Assembly (NCBI GenBank): GCA_963816975.1 | Contig: CAWFMD010000006.1 | Location: 1,660,198 to 1,724,197, forward strand | Direction: 5' to 3' | DNA: 64,000 nucleotides | Source: DASRIA01 sp963816975 | Lineage (GTDB): Bacteria > Actinomycetota > Thermoleophilia > Solirubrobacterales > JBBDJG01 | Shown here: positions 50,231 through 58,287 of the stretch, one piece after another | Numbering within the stretch: position 1 is the first letter of the stretch | How the letters are laid out: the number at the start of each line of letters is the position of its first letter | The notes under the pieces: generated by a model | What the model saw: the letters and a program-made list of their open reading frames with translations, nothing else | Databases searched by the model: none | What the model was told of the DNA's origin: nothing | Translations under genes and position numbers: made by a program

Positions 50231-50655
50231 CGGCTTGCCCCGGTGCGCGGCTCGGTGCTCATCGGGCCGACCTCGGCGAAGGGCAGCGCCGCCGGGTCAC
50301 CGTCGACCCGCACGATTGCGTTGCGCTCGTCGACGTGGACCACCCTCGGAACGTGGTGCTCGAGCTCCAGCTCGTCGTACACGCCGTATGACACGACGAT
50401 CACGCGATCGCCGACCTGCACGAGCCGCGCGGCGGCGCCATTCAGGCAGAGGTCGCCGGCGCCGCGCTCGCCCTCGATCACGTAGGTCTCGAAGCGGGCG
50501 CCGTTGTCCACGTCGAGGACGTGCACCAACTCGCCGGGCAGCAGGTCGGCCTGCTCGATCAGGTCGGCGTCGATCGTGACGCTGCCCGCGTAGTGCAGGT
50601 CGCAGCGGGTCACGGTCGCGCGGTGGATCTTCGACTTCAGCATCTGTCGTTGCAT
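50227..50655 (-). CDS. panD: Aspartate 1-decarboxylase proenzyme
   Basis: 142 residues. MQRQMLKSKIHRATVT at the N-terminus and the self-cleavage site Gly24-Ser25 in HYAGSVTID, where Ser25 becomes the pyruvoyl cofactor. Conserved YVIEGERGAGDLCLNGAAARL follows. Makes beta-alanine for pantothenate. ATG at 50655 preferred over the internal one at 50643 by family N-terminus. Starts 14 bases after panC. Confidence 0.96.
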   Translation of the reverse strand: MQRQMLKSKIHRATVTRCDLHYAGSVTIDADLIEQADLLPGELVHVLDVDNGARFETYVIEGERGAGDLCLNGAAARLVQVGDRVIVVSYGVYDELELEHHVPRVVHVDERNAIVRVDGDPAALPFAEVGPMSTEPRTGASR

Positions 50656-50669
50656 GCCTGTCCTTCTGT

Positions 50670-51566
50670 CTAGCCGGCGACCGCCGGCGCGGGGTTGCGG
50701 ACCGGAAGCTCGAGCAAGGCGTTGTCGATCAGCCGCGCCGGGCCGACCTGGGCCGCGATCGCCACCACGATCTGCTCGCCCGGCCGCCAGGCGGGGGCGG
50801 AGAGGTCGGCCGCGGCCAGGATCTCGAGGTACTCGGGCGCGACGCCGGCCAGCTCGAGCTCGGCGTGCGCGGCCGCCAGTACCTCGTCGCGCCCGATGCC
50901 CAGCGCCGCCGCCTGGGCCGCTGCCCGCAGGGCGCGGCCGAGGCCGAGCGCGCGCTCGCGGTCGCGCGGCGCCAGGTAGGCGTTGCGCGAGCTGAGCGCG
51001 AGGCCGTCCGCATCGCGCACGGTCGGGCAGACCTCGATCCTGGCGGGGATGTCGAGATCGCGCGCGACCCGCCGGATCACGAGCGACTGCTGGTAGTCCT
51101 TCTGCCCGAAGTAAGCGACGTCCGGTGCGCACATGTTGAGCAGCTTGGCGACGACCGTCGCAACCCCGTCGAAATGCGAGGCGCCGCGGCTCGCGGGCGA
51201 GCCACACAGCACGTCGGTCAGGCCGGCCACGCTGACGGTCGTCGCGAAGCCGTCGGGGTACATCTCCCGGGTCGTGGGCGCGAATACGAGATCCGCGCCG
51301 GCCTGCCGCGCGAGCGCGGCGTCGCGCTGCTCGTCGCGCGGGTAGCGCTCGTAGTCCTCGCCCGGGCCGAACTGGGACGGGTTCACGAACAGGCTCACGA
51401 CCACGAAGCCGCAATCGGCCGCGGCGCGGCGCACGAGGCTCAGGTGACCCGCGTGCAGCGAGCCCATCGTCGGCACGAGTCCGATCGACTGTGCGGCTGC
51501 GCGCGCGTCCCGGACTGCGCGTTGCAGCCCGGCAACCGTGCGCACGGTCTTCACTTTGCTGTTCAT
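50670..51566 (-). CDS. panC: Pantoate-beta-alanine ligase
   Basis: 298 residues, ATG at 51566. Nucleotidyltransferase motifs LVPTMGSLHAGHLSLV, VSLFVNPSQFGPGEDYERYPR, FGQKDYQQ and LSSRNAYL. Joins pantoate and beta-alanine. First gene of panC-panD-panB. The frame is open 160 bases upstream but that part covers the divergent promoter region. Confidence 0.96.
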   Translation of the reverse strand: MNSKVKTVRTVAGLQRAVRDARAAAQSIGLVPTMGSLHAGHLSLVRRAAADCGFVVVSLFVNPSQFGPGEDYERYPRDEQRDAALARQAGADLVFAPTTREMYPDGFATTVSVAGLTDVLCGSPASRGASHFDGVATVVAKLLNMCAPDVAYFGQKDYQQSLVIRRVARDLDIPARIEVCPTVRDADGLALSSRNAYLAPRDRERALGLGRALRAAAQAAALGIGRDEVLAAAHAELELAGVAPEYLEILAAADLSAPAWRPGEQIVVAIAAQVGPARLIDNALLELPVRNPAPAVAG

Positions 51567-51756
51567 ATACGCCGTTCCAGCTCCCTCACCTGAGATACCA
51601 GACGGATTCCGATGACAGTCCCCATGCCGCATCTCCAGCGGTCCATCCCCGAGGGTGACAGCCGCTGGAAGACATGGGCAATTCACTATACAGGGGGTTC
51701 CCGCAAGCTCCGGGAAGGCTGTCTGCATCGGATAGATTTCCGTCCCCGACCACCCC

Positions 51757-51762
51757 TAGCAT
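51757..51762 (+). promoter_or_regulatory. -10 box TAGCAT for the FmdB-like gene, leaderless spacing
   Basis: TAGCAT ends five bases before the GTG at 51768; no Shine-Dalgarno sequence. The 201-base divergent gap 51567-51767 shared with panC also holds a TATACA sequence (51688-51693) and a short TTCCCG/CGGGAA hairpin. Confidence 0.45.
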
Positions 51763-51767
51763 CGTCC

Positions 51768-52010
51768 GTGCCCTTGCCGATCTACGAGTTCGCCTGTCCA
51801 AAGTGCGACGCCCGTTTCGAGGAACTGGTGCGGGCGGCCGACCCGTCCGCGCAGTGCCCGGATTGCGGGTCCGCGCGCACGATGCGGCTGATGTCGGCGT
51901 TCAGCGTGCGCTCTGCATCCAGCGGCGGCAGTGACCTCGCGCAGGCGATGTCCAGGGCCGCAAACGGATCGGGCGGAGGATGCTGCGGTGGTTCCTGCGG
52001 CTGCCACTGA
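51768..52010 (+). CDS. FmdB-family zinc-ribbon regulatory protein
   Basis: 80 residues. MPLPIYEFACPKCDARFEEL and QCPDCGSARTMRLMSAFSV form a zinc ribbon with Cys10, Cys13, Cys30 and Cys33. The tail is Ser/Gly-rich and ends GGGCCGGSCGCH, a second possible metal site often seen in this family. Function is not established; named after a putative regulator of formamidase genes. Overlaps the following glycosylase gene by 23 bases. Confidence 0.88.
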   Translation: MPLPIYEFACPKCDARFEELVRAADPSAQCPDCGSARTMRLMSAFSVRSASSGGSDLAQAMSRAANGSGGGCCGGSCGCH

Positions 52011-52704
52011 CACCGCACGGCGCCGCGACGACCTCGTGGCCTTCTACCACGAGCTGTCCGGCTGCACGAAGTGCCCGCTGGCCGAGGGCCGCACCACCGT
52101 TGTGTTCGGCGCCGGCGACCCCGACGCGGACCTGATGTTCGTCGGCGAGGCGCCAGGCTTCAACGAGGACAAGCAGGGCAAGCCGTTCGTGGGCCGCGCC
52201 GGCAAACTGCTCGACCAGCTGCTGGAGGAGATCGGCCTCGCGCGCAAGCAGGTGTTCATCGCCAACGTGCTGAAGTGCCGCCCGCCCGGCAACCGGGATC
52301 CGCAGCCGGCCGAGATCGAAGCCTGCGAGGGCCACCTGTTCCGCCAGATCGAGTTGATCGAGCCGCGCGTGATCTGCTCGCTCGGGAACTTCGCCACGAA
52401 GCTGCTGTCGGGCAGCCCGCAGGGCATCACCAAGGTGCGGGGCACACCGCAGCTGCGCGAGATCGGCGGGCGCAGCGTCTTCCTGTACCCGATCTTCCAC
52501 CCGGCCGCGGCGCTCTACACGCCGGCCACGCTGGAGCAGCTGCGCGGCGACTTCGGCGGGCTCCCCGACCTGCTTGCCCAGGCGCTGCCGGGCGATCGGA
52601 TGGCCGAGCCCACACCCGAGCCCGAGCCGCAGCCCCGCCCCGAGCTGGCCGCGGTCGGGGCTCCGGCCGAACTGCCTCCGCCGGATCAGCTGGGCCTCTT
52701 CTAG
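51988..52704 (+). CDS. Family 4-type uracil-DNA glycosylase with C-terminal clamp-binding motif
   Basis: 238 residues from the GTG with GGCGGAGGA eight bases upstream. Iron-sulfur Cys ligands Cys26 and Cys29 (GCTKCPL), then LKCRPPGNRDP and VICSLGN. Active-site motif VGEAPGFNEDKQGKPFVGRAG and the C-terminal FHPAAAL are typical of family 4 enzymes, which remove uracil from deaminated DNA. After the catalytic domain a Pro/Glu-rich linker ends in DQLGLF at the very C-terminus, resembling the bacterial sliding-clamp motif QL(S/D)LF. Start inside the end of the fmdB-like gene suggests coupling. Confidence 0.93.
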   Translation: MVPAAATDTARRRDDLVAFYHELSGCTKCPLAEGRTTVVFGAGDPDADLMFVGEAPGFNEDKQGKPFVGRAGKLLDQLLEEIGLARKQVFIANVLKCRPPGNRDPQPAEIEACEGHLFRQIELIEPRVICSLGNFATKLLSGSPQGITKVRGTPQLREIGGRSVFLYPIFHPAAALYTPATLEQLRGDFGGLPDLLAQALPGDRMAEPTPEPEPQPRPELAAVGAPAELPPPDQLGLF

Positions 52705-52715
52705 CGTCGCCTGAC

Positions 52716-52721
52716 TACTCT
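52716..52721 (+). promoter_or_regulatory. -10 box TACTCT for the tsaE operon, leaderless spacing
   Basis: TACTCT ends seven bases before the tsaE ATG at 52729. No ribosome binding site is visible. Confidence 0.45.
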
Positions 52722-52728
52722 GCCCGCG

Positions 52729-53187
52729 ATGGAGCGGGCTGAGCTGGAGACCACTTCGCCGGCGGCCACCGAAGCGGTCGCCGAGGCGGTGGGGCGGGCG
52801 CTCGCCCCGGGGGATGTGGTGTTGATCGCGGGCGACGTGGGCACCGGTAAGACGACGTTCGTGCGCGGCGCCTGCCGGGGCCTGGGCGTGACGGACCGTG
52901 TCACCAGCCCCTCGTTCACGATCGGGCAGACCTATCTGGGCCGTGTGCCGGTGGCGCACGTCGACCTCTTCCGGCTGGAGGACCTGGGCGGCGAAGACCC
53001 GGCCCTGTTGGCCGACTACCTCACACCGGAGCGCGTGACGTTCATCGAGTGGCCGGGCGCCGCGCTGCCTCGGATCGAGCAGGACCGCGTCGTGCTCGAC
53101 CTGGAGCTCACGCATGCGGGCGGGGACCGCCGCCGCATGCAGGCGGCCGGCAGCCGCGTCCTGCTCGCGGCATTCGGCGCGCGATGA
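52729..53187 (+). CDS. tsaE: tRNA t6A modification ATPase TsaE
   Basis: 152 residues. P-loop AGDVGTGKTTFVRG, TSPSFTIGQTY (Thr/Ser-rich switch), HVDLFRLEDL and FIEWPG. TsaE is the ATPase that resets the TsaBD complex in threonylcarbamoyl-adenosine synthesis on tRNA. First of tsaE-tsaB-rimI-tsaD; stop overlaps the tsaB ATG by three bases (ATGA). Confidence 0.95.
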   Translation: MERAELETTSPAATEAVAEAVGRALAPGDVVLIAGDVGTGKTTFVRGACRGLGVTDRVTSPSFTIGQTYLGRVPVAHVDLFRLEDLGGEDPALLADYLTPERVTFIEWPGAALPRIEQDRVVLDLELTHAGGDRRRMQAAGSRVLLAAFGAR

Positions 53188-53918
53188 CGCTGATCGGCTT
53201 CGACACCTCGATGCCCGTCACGGCCGCCTGCGTCATTCCGGACGGAGGCGAGCCGGTGTGCAGCCCCCTCCCGGATGCCGCCCGGCTCGCGGCCGCACCC
53301 CGGCATTCCGCGGAGCTGCTGCCGCTGCTCGCCGCGCTGCTGGAGCGCGCCGGTGCCGGGTGGGACGACGTGGGCGCGATCGCGGTCGGCGTCGGCCCGG
53401 GCACCTTTACCGGCCTGCGGATCGGCGTCGCGACCGCGCGCGGGCTCGCACAGGGGCTGGGCGTGCCACTCCATCCGGTGTCGTCCCTGGAGGCACTGGC
53501 CGCGGGGCTCGCCGCAGGGGCCGCGCCGGGGCGCCCGCTGCTGCCGCTGATCGACGCGAAGCGCAGGCAGGTCTTCGCCTCGCTGTACCGCGCCGGCGAG
53601 TCCCTCGAACCGGACTGGGGGCCGCTGGCCCTCGACCGCGAAGCGCTGCTGGCGCGCGTCGGCGAGCTGACGCAGACGCCGTTGGCCGCGGGAGACTGGG
53701 CGCTAGAATCGCGCTCTGCCCTGGAGGCAGCGGGGATCGAGGTCCCGGCTTCCGATTCCGGCCTGCATGCGGTCAGCGCGCTGCGGATCTGCCGGCTCGG
53801 GATGACGGTCGATGCCGTTGCCCTGGAGCACGTCAACCCCGTCTACGTGAGGGTTCCGGATGCAGAGGTCACCAGAAGCGCTCGAGCCGAGGGTCCCGAT
53901 CGGGACCGTCGCTCCTGA
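53184..53918 (+). CDS. tsaB: tRNA t6A complex dimerisation subunit TsaB
   Basis: 244 residues starting MTLIGFDTSMPVTAA. ASKHA-fold motifs: HSAELLPLLAALLERAG, AIAVGVGPGTFTGLRIGVA, and LLPLIDAKRRQVFASLY. It lacks catalytic metal ligands and acts as partner of TsaD. Its last 59 bases overlap rimI in another frame, an unusually long overlap. Confidence 0.93.
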   Translation: MTLIGFDTSMPVTAACVIPDGGEPVCSPLPDAARLAAAPRHSAELLPLLAALLERAGAGWDDVGAIAVGVGPGTFTGLRIGVATARGLAQGLGVPLHPVSSLEALAAGLAAGAAPGRPLLPLIDAKRRQVFASLYRAGESLEPDWGPLALDREALLARVGELTQTPLAAGDWALESRSALEAAGIEVPASDSGLHAVSALRICRLGMTVDAVALEHVNPVYVRVPDAEVTRSARAEGPDRDRRS

Positions 53919-54366
53919 ACGCGGGGGCCTGAGGGTCCGTTCGCTCGGCTACAGCGATCTGCCGGACGTGATCGCGATCGAGCGCAGGTCGTTTCCCGCG
54001 CCGTGGTCCCTCGCGATGTTCGTGCTGGAGCTGTCGAAGCCGTCGAGCGTCTGCGTCGGGGCACTCCGCGACGGAGAGCTGATCGGCTACCTGATCTGCT
54101 CGCGCTACCACACGGTGTGGCACCTGATGAACGTCGCAGTGCGCGAGGACCATCGCCGCCTGGGCGTCGCCACCTCGCTGATCGAGCACCTCCTCGACGC
54201 GGCCGGGGACCACGACCGTTACACCCTCGAGGTGCGGGTCTCGAACGCCGAGGCGATTCGCATGTACGAGTCGTTCGGCTTCCGCCCCGCCGGTGTGCGC
54301 CGCCGCTACTACCACGACAACAACGAGGACGCGCTGATCATGTGGCGGACCGAGGCGCAGGGGTGA
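53860..54366 (+). CDS. rimI: Ribosomal-protein-alanine N-acetyltransferase RimI
   Basis: 168 residues. GNAT fold: LRVRSLGYSDLPDVIAIER, SFPAPWSLAMF, LMNVAVREDHRRLGVATSL (acetyl-CoA-binding loop), LEVRVSNAEAIRMYESFGF and RRRYYHDNNEDALIM. The family acetylates the N-terminus of S18 and other proteins. About 20 residues precede the domain; the ATG lies within tsaB. Confidence 0.92.
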   Translation: MQRSPEALEPRVPIGTVAPERGGLRVRSLGYSDLPDVIAIERRSFPAPWSLAMFVLELSKPSSVCVGALRDGELIGYLICSRYHTVWHLMNVAVREDHRRLGVATSLIEHLLDAAGDHDRYTLEVRVSNAEAIRMYESFGFRPAGVRRRYYHDNNEDALIMWRTEAQG

Positions 54367-54382
54367 TGGCGGTCGGCGGACG

Positions 54383-55405
<1,023 letters not shown>

Positions 55406-55441
55406 CCCGCGAGGTAGGCTGCCCGGCCCGCCAGTCGACTG

Positions 55442-55696
55442 ATGCCGACGCTGACCCTCTACACCAAGCCTGACTGCAGCCTGTGCGACGAAGCGCAGGC
55501 CGTGCTCGAGCGCGTGCGCGTGCGCATCCCGTTCGAGCTGGAGGTGCTCGACATCAGCACCGACCGCGGGCTGTCGGAGTACTACGGGCAGCGAATCCCG
55601 GTTGTGCTGGTCGACGGCGAGGAAGCCTGGGAGTACGTGGTCGACGAGCGTCAGCTGGAGGACCGCCTCGGTGCCCGCGTGGAGGGCGCGCGATGA
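55442..55696 (+). CDS. Glutaredoxin-like protein
   Basis: 84 residues: MPTLTLYTKPDCSLCDEAQAVL with redox pair CSLC, and cis-Pro in RIPVVLVDG. DUF836/glutaredoxin-family thioredoxin fold. Its stop overlaps the rex ATG by three bases (ATGA), placing a dithiol protein in the same transcript as a redox-sensing repressor. Confidence 0.92.
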   Translation: MPTLTLYTKPDCSLCDEAQAVLERVRVRIPFELEVLDISTDRGLSEYYGQRIPVVLVDGEEAWEYVVDERQLEDRLGARVEGAR

Positions 55697-56394
55697 CGCG
55701 CGAGGCCGGCGCGGACGTGGGGCTGCGCGACGACCTGCTCGCGAGCCCGGACTCCGAGCTCGACCCCAAGTCCTTCGGCGAGCGGCTGTCGCTGGGGGTG
55801 GCGGCACGCCTGTCGCGCTACCTCCAGGTCCTCACGCAGGCCCGGAAGATGGGCAAGGACACGATCTCCTCCCAGGAGCTGTCCGACTACACCCACATCA
55901 ACTCGACCCAGATCCGGCGCGACCTCTCGGGCTTCGGCAAGTTCGGCAAGCGCGGTGTCGGCTACAACGTGGATTCGCTGGTCTCGCAGATCCGCAAGAT
56001 CCTGCGCACGTCCGGCCAGCACAACATCGCCCTGTTCGGCGCGGGCAACCTCGGACAGGCGATCGCGAGCTCCGACATCTTTGCCGACCACGGGTTTCGC
56101 GTGGTGTCGATCTTCGACGTCGATCCGCGCCGGATCGGCAAGAAGGTGGGGAGCCTCGAGGTGCGCCCCTTCGACACGATGAAGGACGTCGTCGAGGACG
56201 AGGACATCGTCGTCGGGGTACTGGCGGTGCCGGCAGCCGCGGCTCAACGTGCGGCAGACGACCTGGTCGACGCCGGCGTGAAGATCATCTTCAACTACTC
56301 CGACGCCCTGCTGCAGGTCCCGCCGGACGTCACGGTCCACACGTCCAGTCCGGCGGTCGACCTGCTGTACGCGCTCTATTTCTATCTGACCTAG
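55693..56394 (+). CDS. rex: Redox-sensing transcriptional repressor Rex
   Basis: 233 residues. N-terminal winged helix: RLSRYLQVLTQARKMGKDTI, SSQELSDYTHINSTQIRRDLS, FGKFGKRGVGYNV. Rossmann domain: IALFGAGNLGQAIAS for NADH, FDVDPRRIGKKVG, and the domain-swapped C-terminal helix ending LYALYFYL. Rex leaves DNA when the NADH/NAD ratio rises. No Rex operator (TTGTGAA-n6-TTCACAA type) was recognised in the window. A hairpin follows the stop. Confidence 0.96.
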   Translation: MTREAGADVGLRDDLLASPDSELDPKSFGERLSLGVAARLSRYLQVLTQARKMGKDTISSQELSDYTHINSTQIRRDLSGFGKFGKRGVGYNVDSLVSQIRKILRTSGQHNIALFGAGNLGQAIASSDIFADHGFRVVSIFDVDPRRIGKKVGSLEVRPFDTMKDVVEDEDIVVGVLAVPAAAAQRAADDLVDAGVKIIFNYSDALLQVPPDVTVHTSSPAVDLLYALYFYLT

Positions 56395-56399
56395 ATCCG

Positions 56400-56425
56400 C
56401 GGATTCTCTGCAGGCCGAGAATCCG
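56400..56425 (+). terminator. Hairpin after rex
   Basis: Perfect 9-bp stem CGGATTCTC / GAGAATCCG with an 8-base loop, six bases after the rex stop. No T run. The gap to the next gene is 54 bases. Confidence 0.6.
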
Positions 56426-56448
56426 GTTGGGCTAGGGTTCACGGTTCG

Positions 56449-57645
56449 ATGGCTTTCGATGCCGGACGCTCGAGGGAGATTTTCGAGTCCTCCACCGACT
56501 TCACGGTCGGCCTCGAGGAGGAGTTCGCGCTGCTCGACCCCGACACGCTGTCGCTGATCGACAGGTTCGAGGACGTGCAGCGCGAGGCGCAGCACGACGA
56601 AGTGCTGGCCGACTCGGTGGCCGGTGAGCTGATCGCCTCCGAGGTCGAGATCCGCTCCGGCAGAGGCGCCGACTTCGCCGACGCCCTCGAGCGCCAGCAC
56701 GAACGCCGCCGCCGGCTGTTCGCGCTGACGAGCGCCCAGGGCCTGCTGCTGGGCGCGACCGGCACCCATCCGTGGAGCCCCTGGCAGGACCAGCGCATCA
56801 TCGATACTCCGCACTACCGGCTGGTCGAGGGAGAGCTCCAGTACGTGGCACGGCGCAACAACACGTTCAGCAATCACGTGCACGTCGGCATCAACGGACC
56901 GGACCGCGCGGTGGCGGTCTGCGACGCGATGCGTCCGATCCTCCCGGTGCTGCTGGCCGCGTCGGCGAACTCACCGTGGGTCGAGAACACGTTCACCGGC
57001 CTGCACTCCGCGCGCACGGAGATCTTCACGCGCATGTTCCCTCGCTGCGGGATTCCCGACCACTATGGAAGCTGGGACGCGTACGCGTCCTACGTCGATT
57101 TCCTGTACCGCACGAAGTCGATCATCGAGACCACGCAGATCTGGTGGAGCGTGCGCCCGCACCTCACCTTCGGCACGGTCGAGGTGCGGATCATGGATGC
57201 GCAGTCGTGTGCCGGGGAGTCAACGGCGCTGCTGGCGCTTGCCACCGCATGCGTGGCTCAGGCGGCGCTCGACCTCGACGCCGGCCGCGTGGCGCCGGCG
57301 TCACCCGGCCGGATGATCGAGGAGAACCTGTGGCGCGCCATCCGCCACGGCCTGGATGGGAAACTCATCGACCTGGAGGCTGAAGCGGAGGTGCCGGCCG
57401 TGGCTGCCGTGGAGCGACTCGTCGACTGGACGGCGGACGCGCGCGACGCGCTCGGCCTCGATGTCCACATGGCCGACCTCGATCGAATGCTGGCGAGGGG
57501 CAACGGCGCCCAGCGGCAGCGCCGCCGTGTGGACGCGGGCGAGCGGATCGCAGAGATCTACGCGTCCGTCGTCGCGGAGACCCGGGCCACCTATGCGGAG
57601 TCCGGCACGGCCCTCGCCGTGCCCTGCGGAGAGGTGACGGCGTGA
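56449..57645 (+). CDS. YbdK-type carboxylate-amine ligase (glutamate-cysteine ligase family 2)
   Basis: 398 residues. GCS2 motifs: FTVGLEEEFALLDPDT at the N-terminus, GELIASEVEIRSG, GATGTHPW, NNTFSNHVHVGI and TFGTVEVRIMDAQ. The family makes gamma-glutamyl or similar amide bonds with ATP; E. coli YbdK has weak glutamate-cysteine ligase activity. True substrate uncertain. A TAGGGT (56433-56438) may be its -10 box. Stop overlaps the next start. Confidence 0.9.
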   Translation: MAFDAGRSREIFESSTDFTVGLEEEFALLDPDTLSLIDRFEDVQREAQHDEVLADSVAGELIASEVEIRSGRGADFADALERQHERRRRLFALTSAQGLLLGATGTHPWSPWQDQRIIDTPHYRLVEGELQYVARRNNTFSNHVHVGINGPDRAVAVCDAMRPILPVLLAASANSPWVENTFTGLHSARTEIFTRMFPRCGIPDHYGSWDAYASYVDFLYRTKSIIETTQIWWSVRPHLTFGTVEVRIMDAQSCAGESTALLALATACVAQAALDLDAGRVAPASPGRMIEENLWRAIRHGLDGKLIDLEAEAEVPAVAAVERLVDWTADARDALGLDVHMADLDRMLARGNGAQRQRRRVDAGERIAEIYASVVAETRATYAESGTALAVPCGEVTA

Positions 57646-58115
57646 GCCACGAGCACGAGCACGACCACCAGCACGACCACGAGCACGACCACGAGGGGCA
57701 CGAGCAGATGACGGAGGAGCAGATGCGCGCCCGGCTCGAGGAGGAGTTGCGCCGCATCACGGTGCCCGACGTGCTGCTGCAGACGATCGTGAGCCTCGTG
57801 AACCTGGGTGGGCAGCGGCTCGGCCTGACGCCCGACACGGAGGAGATGCGCGACCTCGAGCAGGCCCGGCTCGCGATCGAGGGCGTGCGGGCGCTGCTGC
57901 CGGTCCTGGAGGGGCTGGACGCCGAGCAGATGAAGCCGGTGCGCGACGCGCTGTCCCAGCTCCAGATGGCCTATGCCCAGATCGCCCGCGCCGAGGGCGC
58001 GCCTGCGCCCGCGGACGCCGCGCCCGGAGGCGACGCGTCTCCGCGCGGCCCGGCACAGGGACCCGCGCCGCCTCCCGAGCGCGGCGGCCTCTGGGTTCCG
58101 CCGGGCACGAAATAG
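57642..58115 (+). CDS. DUF1844 protein with His-rich N-terminus
   Basis: 157 residues, GTG start overlapping the ligase stop. The first 20 residues alternate His with Glu or Asp (MSHEHEHDHQHDHEHDHEGH), a likely metal-binding tail. The DUF1844 core is VPDVLLQTIVSLVNLGGQRLG ... DLEQARLAIEGVRALLPVLEG ... QMAYA. The C-terminus is Pro/Gly-rich. Function unknown; common in Thermoleophilia and other actinobacteria. Confidence 0.87.
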   Translation: MSHEHEHDHQHDHEHDHEGHEQMTEEQMRARLEEELRRITVPDVLLQTIVSLVNLGGQRLGLTPDTEEMRDLEQARLAIEGVRALLPVLEGLDAEQMKPVRDALSQLQMAYAQIARAEGAPAPADAAPGGDASPRGPAQGPAPPPERGGLWVPPGTK

Positions 58116-58129
58116 GCGCTTCGGCGCCT
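58114..58129 (+). terminator. TTCG-loop hairpin after the DUF1844 gene
   Basis: AGGCGC-TTCG-GCGCCT starts at the stop codon of the DUF1844 gene. No T run. The 172-base gap to hppA also contains a T6 run inside a short GCCC/GGGC palindrome (58181-58194) and a GGAGGG ribosome binding site for hppA. Confidence 0.5.
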
Positions 58130-58287
58130 CCCTGGAGGATCCCGGAACCGGTCATCCGGCGGCGACCGATACACTCCGCCCGCTTTTTTGGGCAGTCGGG
58201 GGAGAGCCCCGGCGGCCGCGCATTTCTCCCCGCAGCGGCCTCGGTGCCCCGTGGCCGCATGATCCGACACCTGGAGGGCTCTAACAC

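Noticed and set aside
55693..56448. Search for a Rex operator near rex or the glutaredoxin gene
   Set aside because: No TTGTGAA-n6-TTCACAA-like palindrome was found; the CGGATTCTC/GAGAATCCG inverted repeat lies after the stop and is better read as a transcript-end hairpin.
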